Origin: Merdibacter sp965119685
GTDB lineage: Bacteria > Bacillota_I > Bacilli_A > Erysipelotrichales > Erysipelotrichaceae
DNA: 64,000 nucleotides
Reading direction: 5' to 3'
Assembly: GCA_965119685.1 (NCBI GenBank)
Contig: OZ221971.1
Coordinates: forward strand, 310,001-374,000
How positions within the stretch are numbered: position 1 is the first letter of the stretch; each line of letters begins with the position of its first letter. Under the pieces are notes generated by a model that saw nothing but the letters and a program-made list of their open reading frames with translations, was not told the DNA's origin and made no database searches. Below, in pieces: positions 59,043 through 64,000 of this stretch. The translations under genes and the position numbers were made by a program.

Positions 59043-59193
59043 TGTATCACCTCTTGCCTGCATTATCTTTGTTTCCGCTGTTTTCCGCCACCATTCTGCG
59101 TTTGCAATTTGTCAAATACAGGTTGCGTCAACCGATTGTTACCCTTTTTTGAGTGCTTTCCATGCAGATCCATCGAAGCAGGAAAAAATTCCC

Positions 59194-59592
59194 TCACTTT
59201 CCAAAGAGCAGATGGACGATCTCCTCAAAACGCGCAATATCCTTTTTCTTTACGTACAGACGAAAGCCCTTGAATGTCTTGCCTTTTGCGTATGTCACTT
59301 CTTCTTTGAGAGACAATAAAAAGTAAGTCATTTTCATCAGGAATGAGCCGCTGACGACTTTTTGGCAGTCAAGCACATCTTCCGCGATCATCCCCGTCCA
59401 AGTGCTTACGCCGTTATCAATGATGATCCGCTGATTCGTCATGGTAAAACTGCAATCCTTTCCCATAAACTCATCTGTCTCTGTGCCAAGCATGTGCAGT
59501 GTCATCGTATAGACGACTCTTTCCCCCTCGTTTAACGCGATGTGAAATGTGTTTTCTGCTGCCGGCAGCTGAGCAAGCACTTCTGTATGCAT
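59194..59592 (-). CDS. Small PH-like/GRAM-type protein, function unknown
   Basis: This is a 132-residue protein. Strand-rich sequence (ALNEGERVVYTMTLHMLG; CSFTMTNQRIIIDNGVS; DVLDCQKVVSGSFLMKMTYF; KGFRLYVKKKDIARFEEIV) suggests a bacterial PH/GRAM-like domain, here without membrane helices. The phrase FTMTNQRIII is characteristic of such domains. Start 59592 has AAAGGAGGAAATTAC; the longer frame is not supported. Upstream lies a GCTTTCTTTCG/CGAAAGAAGC hairpin (59678-59702). Confidence 0.7.
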   Translation of the reverse strand: MHTEVLAQLPAAENTFHIALNEGERVVYTMTLHMLGTETDEFMGKDCSFTMTNQRIIIDNGVSTWTGMIAEDVLDCQKVVSGSFLMKMTYFLLSLKEEVTYAKGKTFKGFRLYVKKKDIARFEEIVHLLFGK

Positions 59593-59791
59593 GTAATTTC
59601 CTCCTTTTCCCTGCGGTTGCCCGCTGATCGTAATCTTTGTGTTTCGATTTATAAATTCCAATAGCTTCCACAATCCTGCTTTCTTTCGATGGCGAAAGAA
59701 GCCCTTCATTCCTATGAGCGAACAGTTCCCGTCTCATTATCTTTAGGTGATGGGCTGTGGACATGTGCGCTTTTTGACGTTCGTCCTCTCC

Positions 59792-60319
59792 TCACTGTGC
59801 GCTGTGTTCCAATGCCGTCAGCTTTGCTAAAGGGCGGTGCAGCCAGCGATCTTTCATCTGCGTCGATTTTTTGCACGATGCGATCGTCTCGATCAGCGAG
59901 ATAAAGGTGTCTGCCCCATTGACGATCCACGCCTCCCTGCACATCGGCGGAATAATGGTCAGCGGCCACATGTGCTTTCGGATGATTTCCTTCTCCTTTT
60001 CGCTCAGCGTAAAGTCCCGCTGCGCATTTAGCAGGGCAAAGCGCGCATGGCGAAACCCATGCCAGCGATGCCAGCGTTCTTTGACATGCCAGTCATATAA
60101 ATAATAATCATGCAGCAGCGCTCCGCGAATCAATTCTTCCTCATCACAGCGAATCCGCAGGCAGCGCATCCACAAAAAGCTGTAATAAGCGACCAGCAGA
60201 CAATGCTCATAGGTCGATATATCGCCATGCTGAACATAGCGGCGCATGCGCTTTAAGCGCGTATCTCCCACATAGGCGGACAGGCGGGCGATCGCCTCCT
60301 CATGCACGTTTACTTGCAT
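59792..60319 (-). CDS. HD-domain protein
   Basis: This is a 175-residue predicted metal-dependent phosphohydrolase. The first ligand is probably His in DISTYEHCLLVAYYS; the HD pair is in GALLHDYYLYDWH; later ligands fall in HGFRHARFALL and EIIRKHMWPLTIIPP, ending with an Asp in VNGADTFISLIE. This layout matches the small HD/YfbR-like proteins of Bacillota. The substrate is unknown. GAAGG stands six bases before ATG 60319. A good promoter lies just upstream. Confidence 0.82.
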   Translation of the reverse strand: MQVNVHEEAIARLSAYVGDTRLKRMRRYVQHGDISTYEHCLLVAYYSFLWMRCLRIRCDEEELIRGALLHDYYLYDWHVKERWHRWHGFRHARFALLNAQRDFTLSEKEKEIIRKHMWPLTIIPPMCREAWIVNGADTFISLIETIASCKKSTQMKDRWLHRPLAKLTALEHSAQ

Positions 60320-60341
60320 TCTCATCCTTCTTTCGCCCCTA

Positions 60342-60370
60342 AGTATAGCATGAAAAAAAGAGAAAGACAA
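60342..60370 (-). promoter_or_regulatory. Promoter of the HD-domain gene
   Basis: Minus strand: TTGTCT (plus 60365-60370), exactly 17 bases, TATACT (plus 60342-60347), about 25 bases before the start codon. Confidence 0.65.
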
Positions 60371-60650
60371 AAAGCAGGATCCCCCAAACAGATGTGAGAG
60401 AAATGCCGGTAGGATGACCCTCGCTCCAGAAGATCATGAGGTGAATATCATAAAAGTGAAACACAGGCTTATATCTTTTTCATCATTCATATTTTCGGCA
60501 ACAGCTCACAGCAGCGTTTTACAATATGAGCAGATCCCCTGTTAAACAGCGGACGAAAGTATCTGTCCATGGATTGTTTTCCCGGCTGTCGGCTCACTGT
60601 TTTTATCCTGTATCCATCTGCTTTACAAAGCATCCGCTCATCATACCACA

Positions 60651-60690
60651 AAAAAAGACTGTACTCCTGCTTTTCTATGAAGTACAATCC
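60651..60690 (-). terminator. Terminator of the GH1/sulfatase operon
   Basis: Minus strand: AAGGATTGTACT pairs with AGTACAGTCTTT (plus ~60654-60690) with one wobble, followed by a run of T. It lies about 115 bases after the GH1 stop. Confidence 0.65.
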
Positions 60691-60802
60691 TTTTTCTTAC
60701 ATACGCATTGTTCAATGCAAGCGCAAGCCCCAAAGGCAGCTCACTCAACGTTTCGCGCTGGGGGTGAATCTGAATTTCTTCCTCAAATCAGCGTTTTTCC
60801 CC

Positions 60803-62224
60803 TCACTCCAGTTCCTCTCCGTTAGTGGCAATCACGCGCTGATACCACGCAAAGGACTTCTTCTTCATCCGCTGTAAGCTTCCCTTGCCCGCATCATCAC
60901 GATCAACATAGATGAATCCATACCGCTTGCTCATCTCTCCCGTGCTGGCGCTCACCAAGTCAATCGGCGCCCATGTCGTATAGCCCATCAGCTCTACGCC
61001 ATCCTCCTCTACCGCCGCTTTCATCGCCCGGATGTGTTCCCGCAGATAGGCAATGCGATCATCATCCTCTATTTTGCCATCAACCACCACATCCTTGGCT
61101 CCTAAACCGTTCTCCACAATAAATAACGGCTTTTGATAACGATCATACAGCGTATTCATCGTGATGCGCAAACCCAGCGGATCAATCTGCCAGCCCCACT
61201 CGCTTGCCTCCAAATACGGGTTCTTCACCCCGGCAATCATATTTCCGTTCGCCTGCCGGTGTGCTTGCTCATCTGCGGCACAGCGCGAAGAATAATAGGA
61301 GAAGCTGATGAAATCCACCGTGTTTTCCCGCAGCACCTTTTCCTCCTCTGCACTCAGCGGCAGCGTCAATCCCATCCGCTCAAACTCCTTCTTCGCATAA
61401 GCAGGATAATAGCCCCGCGCCTGCACATCGATCGGCATCAGATTTCTACGCTCCTGCCGTTTTGCTTCCCATACATCCCTAGGATTGCAGGAATATGGAT
61501 AATACTCACCTGCGGCAAGCATACAGCCGACCTTGTTGTTCGGGTCTATCTCATGTGCAATTTTGGTTGCCCATGCGGAAGCGATCAGCTCATGATGCAC
61601 GCTGATATATTTCGCTCTCTCTGCATCCTCTCCTTCCTCTATCACCAATCCCGCGCCCATAAAGGGAGCGTGAAAGATAACATTGATCTCGTTAAAGGTC
61701 AGCCAATAGCGCACAAGTCCCCGATAACGAGTGAACAGCACGCGTGCCAGACGCTGATAATAATCGATCAGCTTGTGATTCTTCCATCCTCCGTACTTTT
61801 GGATCAAGTGAATCGGACAGTCGAAATGCGTGATGGTTACCAACGGCTCAATATTGTACTTTTTACATTCCAGAAATACTTGTTCATAAAAGTGCAGTCC
61901 TTCCTCATTGGGCGTTTCCTCATCCCCTTTAGGGAAGATGCGCGTCCATGCGATCGACAAACGAAGCGTCCGAAATCCCATCTGTGCAAACAGGGCGATG
62001 TCCTGTGGATAGCGGTGATAGAAATCAATTCCCTCCAGTGCGGGATAATAGTGGTTCTCATCCAGTGAGAGCATCTTCTTTTCTCCGCGCATGACCGCTG
62101 GACGATCCTTTCCATACGGGATGACGTCGACGTTGGCCAAGCCGCGGCCGCCTTGTCGATAAGCGCCTTCACATTGGTTGGCCGCCAGCGCGCCTCCCCA
62201 TAAAAACTCCTTTGGTAATGGCAT
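60803..62224 (-). CDS. GH1 family 6-phospho-beta-glucosidase
   Basis: This is a 473-residue retaining glycosidase. FLWGGALAANQCEGAY at the N-terminus, acid/base Glu in YWLTFNEINVIFH, nucleophile Glu in PLFIVENGLGAKD and the C-terminal phosphate-binding region SASTGEMSKRYGFIYVDRDD identify a GH1 enzyme of the phospho-sugar type. It would split a PTS-imported beta-glucoside 6-phosphate in the cytoplasm. AAGGAGGAGAACGT gives the start. It lies 12 bases after the sulfatase gene, so the imported sugar may be sulfated. No PTS gene for it is in the window. Confidence 0.93.
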   Translation of the reverse strand: MPLPKEFLWGGALAANQCEGAYRQGGRGLANVDVIPYGKDRPAVMRGEKKMLSLDENHYYPALEGIDFYHRYPQDIALFAQMGFRTLRLSIAWTRIFPKGDEETPNEEGLHFYEQVFLECKKYNIEPLVTITHFDCPIHLIQKYGGWKNHKLIDYYQRLARVLFTRYRGLVRYWLTFNEINVIFHAPFMGAGLVIEEGEDAERAKYISVHHELIASAWATKIAHEIDPNNKVGCMLAAGEYYPYSCNPRDVWEAKRQERRNLMPIDVQARGYYPAYAKKEFERMGLTLPLSAEEEKVLRENTVDFISFSYYSSRCAADEQAHRQANGNMIAGVKNPYLEASEWGWQIDPLGLRITMNTLYDRYQKPLFIVENGLGAKDVVVDGKIEDDDRIAYLREHIRAMKAAVEEDGVELMGYTTWAPIDLVSASTGEMSKRYGFIYVDRDDAGKGSLQRMKKKSFAWYQRVIATNGEELE

Positions 62225-62236
62225 ACGTTCTCCTCC

Positions 62237-63691
62237 TTAACCATGTAATCCTAACCGTTTATATTCCTCTGCGGGCGCTTCACACGCCTGCATCTGTTTC
62301 ACCAATAACTTCTCCATACGTTCTTTTCGGGCATCATCCCAAATGAGACGCTCTCCCCCACGCACATCAAACAGCAAGTCTCCATAAGCATGCGAATTGA
62401 CATAGGTGGCGGCAGGGTACTTGAGATAAGGGATGTAATTGCTGAAAGCGTCGCCCTCTGTGAGCTTTGCACCTGCTAACGTCTGTTTGGAAAAAAATCC
62501 CCGCATCTGTGTCGGCATCAGCGTACACTCTACATACGGCTGATTGTCCTCTCGCTTTGCCGCCTTCATATAGACATAGCGGCCATCCGTTATATTAACA
62601 TGTCCGCCGTGAATGCCAAACAACACCGTTTCGTGAATCACTTCATCATGACGAAGCACCGGCAGCAGCGATTTGCCCTGCATGCCTTGCGGGATCGGCA
62701 GATGATAAAGCTCTAAAAGCGTTGGGGCGATATCGATGGTCTGACACAGCGCATTTCTTCTCTGCGGTGCGATATTCGGCACATGCATGTAAAACGGCAG
62801 ATGGACGAGCTCCTGATACATCGGGGTGAAGTTCTTTCCCAGATACCCGTGCTCTCCCAGCAAGAAACCATGATCTGTATTGACGATCAGCACCGTATCT
62901 TCCCACATCTCATGCGCATCCATAAAATCGAGCAGCTTTCCCAAATAGTGGTCGCACATCGTTAACAGCGCCGCATATTCCTTTCGCAGTGCTGCGATAT
63001 CTCCATCCGGCGTTACCTTTGTATAAGCGGGCCAGCAAAACCGATCTTTCCCCTCTTCTAAATGATACAGAGAGCGATAGCGCTGCGAAACTTCAAAGGG
63101 TTCATGAGGATCAAAGCATTCAATCTGCAAGAACCATGCGTCCTCCTGATGGTTTTCTGCCAAAAAATCCAGTCCGGCCTGTATCGTGCGGACGCTTGAA
63201 AACTCTTCCTCCGTTGTCTGCTTACGCATATTCGCTTCATGCTGGATCACAGAAACGCCGGTTTTCTGACAGCTGTACTTTGGTCGATTCCCCTGTTTTT
63301 GATATCTCAGACGCGGCTGCCAGCGGTCTCCCTCCTGTCCGCGGAATCCCTCCCACGTGTGATAGCGGTTATGATAAGTCGCTCCTCCATCCTCAAAATA
63401 ATGCGAATGATCCGTGCACAGATGCGTATAGATTCCCGCGTCGCCAAGCGCCTGTATAAATGAGTAATCAAACGGCTCTAACGGACCCCAGCTGCGATGC
63501 AGAAAATTGTAGTTTCCCGTATGCAGATCGCGGCGGGCAGGCATGCAGGGAAGACTTCCCGCATAAAAATTGTCAAATACACAACAGTGCTTCTCCAGTC
63601 TTTGAAAATTAGGGGTATGACACCATGAATTGCCATAGCTTGATAAAAAGGTTCTGGTCAGGGTGTCAAACATGAGCATGATCGTCTTCAT
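62237..63691 (-). CDS. Sulfatase family protein without a signal peptide
   Basis: This is a 484-residue sulfatase-superfamily hydrolase. The N-terminal metal site is TIMLMFDTLTRTFLSSYG; the formylglycine position is probably Cys in SLPCMPARRDLHTG, a CxPAR rather than CxPSR motif. VNTDHGFLLGEHGYLGKN (Asp-His ligands) and GMQGKSLLPVL are typical. With Ala at the fourth position some relatives are phosphonate monoester hydrolases, so the ester type is uncertain. It lacks a signal peptide and should be cytoplasmic. It overlaps the upstream membrane-protein gene by four bases. Confidence 0.87.
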   Translation of the reverse strand: MKTIMLMFDTLTRTFLSSYGNSWCHTPNFQRLEKHCCVFDNFYAGSLPCMPARRDLHTGNYNFLHRSWGPLEPFDYSFIQALGDAGIYTHLCTDHSHYFEDGGATYHNRYHTWEGFRGQEGDRWQPRLRYQKQGNRPKYSCQKTGVSVIQHEANMRKQTTEEEFSSVRTIQAGLDFLAENHQEDAWFLQIECFDPHEPFEVSQRYRSLYHLEEGKDRFCWPAYTKVTPDGDIAALRKEYAALLTMCDHYLGKLLDFMDAHEMWEDTVLIVNTDHGFLLGEHGYLGKNFTPMYQELVHLPFYMHVPNIAPQRRNALCQTIDIAPTLLELYHLPIPQGMQGKSLLPVLRHDEVIHETVLFGIHGGHVNITDGRYVYMKAAKREDNQPYVECTLMPTQMRGFFSKQTLAGAKLTEGDAFSNYIPYLKYPAATYVNSHAYGDLLFDVRGGERLIWDDARKERMEKLLVKQMQACEAPAEEYKRLGLHG

Positions 63692-64000
63692 CGCTTTCCC
63701 ACCTTTCGATACAACCGCGTTTCCAGCACATCATAACGGATGATCGGATAGATGACCTTATAGACAGCCTGACGCGTGACTATGGTAATGGCATACAAAT
63801 TCGTTTTCATCGCAAGAATGGAGGAAAGCGATAGCAGCTTTCCTTTGAGGATGACCCATCGATCACCGATGAGAATCGTTCTTCGGAGAAAGGCAAAAGC
63901 ATATAGATTCGCCCCGGCGACGATGATCAAAACCATTCCCGCATAGTCGGCATTATAATCACTCAGCAAAGCGGTCAGCGTCAAAGCGATCACAGCGCCG
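63688..64000 (-). CDS. Membrane protein fragment, 5' end beyond the window
   Basis: About 104 C-terminal residues of an unrecognised protein are visible. There are one or two membrane segments (IALTLTALLSDYNADY; GMVLIIVAGANLYAFAFL), then a basic strand-rich part (TILIGDRWVILKGKLLSLSS; RYDVLETRLYRKVGKR) like a small PH-type domain. The frame stays open to the edge, so a GTG at 63993 is not necessarily the start. It is translationally coupled to the sulfatase. Confidence 0.5.
   Translation of the reverse strand, partial: GAVIALTLTALLSDYNADYAGMVLIIVAGANLYAFAFLRRTILIGDRWVILKGKLLSLSSILAMKTNLYAITIVTRQAVYKVIYPIIRYDVLETRLYRKVGKR

Larger units (their letters stand above)
60326..60802. other. Intergenic region, promoter and terminator only
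   Basis: Besides the promoter at 60342-60370 and the terminator at 60651-60690, this ~475-base gap shows no frame with a ribosome site. Confidence 0.45.

Noticed and set aside
1..64000. tRNA, rRNA, CRISPR arrays, insertion sequences, attachment sites
   Set aside because: No cloverleaf-type segments ending in CCA, no regularly spaced repeats and no transposase or integrase frames were found by reading the sequence; a covariance search was not possible.

Overview
The window looks like chromosomal DNA of a low- to mid-GC Gram-positive bacterium of the Bacillota, most likely an endospore-forming gut anaerobe of the Erysipelotrichia / Clostridium innocuum type. This is an inference. It rests on strong GGAGG ribosome sites, a pth-mfd-spoVT-rqcP block ordered as in spore formers, a YtaF-like protein, two mannose-family PTS operons, a histidine T-box and many small membrane or lipoprotein genes. 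No rRNA, tRNA, CRISPR array, insertion sequence or origin was seen.

Layout. 1-3.8 kb: an ABC exporter (permease cut by the window edge), a sensor kinase, an OmpR-type regulator and a secreted protein whose upstream region carries three TTAAGAT direct repeats. 4-7.4 kb: a DUF1848 protein, then pheA and an aminotransferase. 7.4-10.1 kb: an AT-richer decayed stretch with a broken XRE regulator and an orphan YhcG-type nuclease. 10.1-14.5 kb: aroB-aroC-aroA-tyrA behind a transcription attenuator with a Tyr-Tyr-Phe-Tyr leader peptide. 14.7-22.6 kb: a divergent GntR regulator and mannose-family PTS, followed by a YcxB-like protein, NanE, a DUF3604 protein and a sulfatase without a signal peptide. 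22.8-32 kb: gpmI, ytaF, a lipoprotein and the rqcP/spoVT/mfd/pth block. 32-35.7 kb: small membrane proteins, a lipoprotein, a BlaI/BlaR1-like pair and a 71-residue secreted peptide. 35.9-43.6 kb: a complete ten-gene his operon (hisZGDCBHAFIE) under a His T-box with a CAC specifier. 43.8-46.7 kb: an XRE membrane regulator, an ECF S component, a carboxymuconolactone-decarboxylase-like protein and a DUF362 protein. 47.2-57.7 kb: a second mannose-family PTS combined with an iron alcohol dehydrogenase, an Asp/Glu-racemase-like protein, a cupin, a class II aldolase and a DUF1537 kinase. Its divergent arm encodes a DeoR regulator, a sugar isomerase, a HAD phosphatase and a helical membrane-anchored protein. 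58-60.4 kb: an XRE membrane regulator, a PH-like protein and an HD protein. 60.8-64 kb: a 6-phospho-beta-glucosidase, a second sulfatase without a signal peptide and a partial membrane protein.

How the parts work together. The shikimate-end genes plus pheA and the aminotransferase cover chorismate to Phe and Tyr, and the leader peptide would sense Tyr/Phe supply. The his operon is controlled by uncharged tRNA-His. Two PTS loci feed dedicated intracellular catabolic enzymes. The first looks adapted to sulfated amino sugars. The second looks adapted to an unidentified sugar or sugar acid and is the best candidate for an undescribed catabolic pathway.
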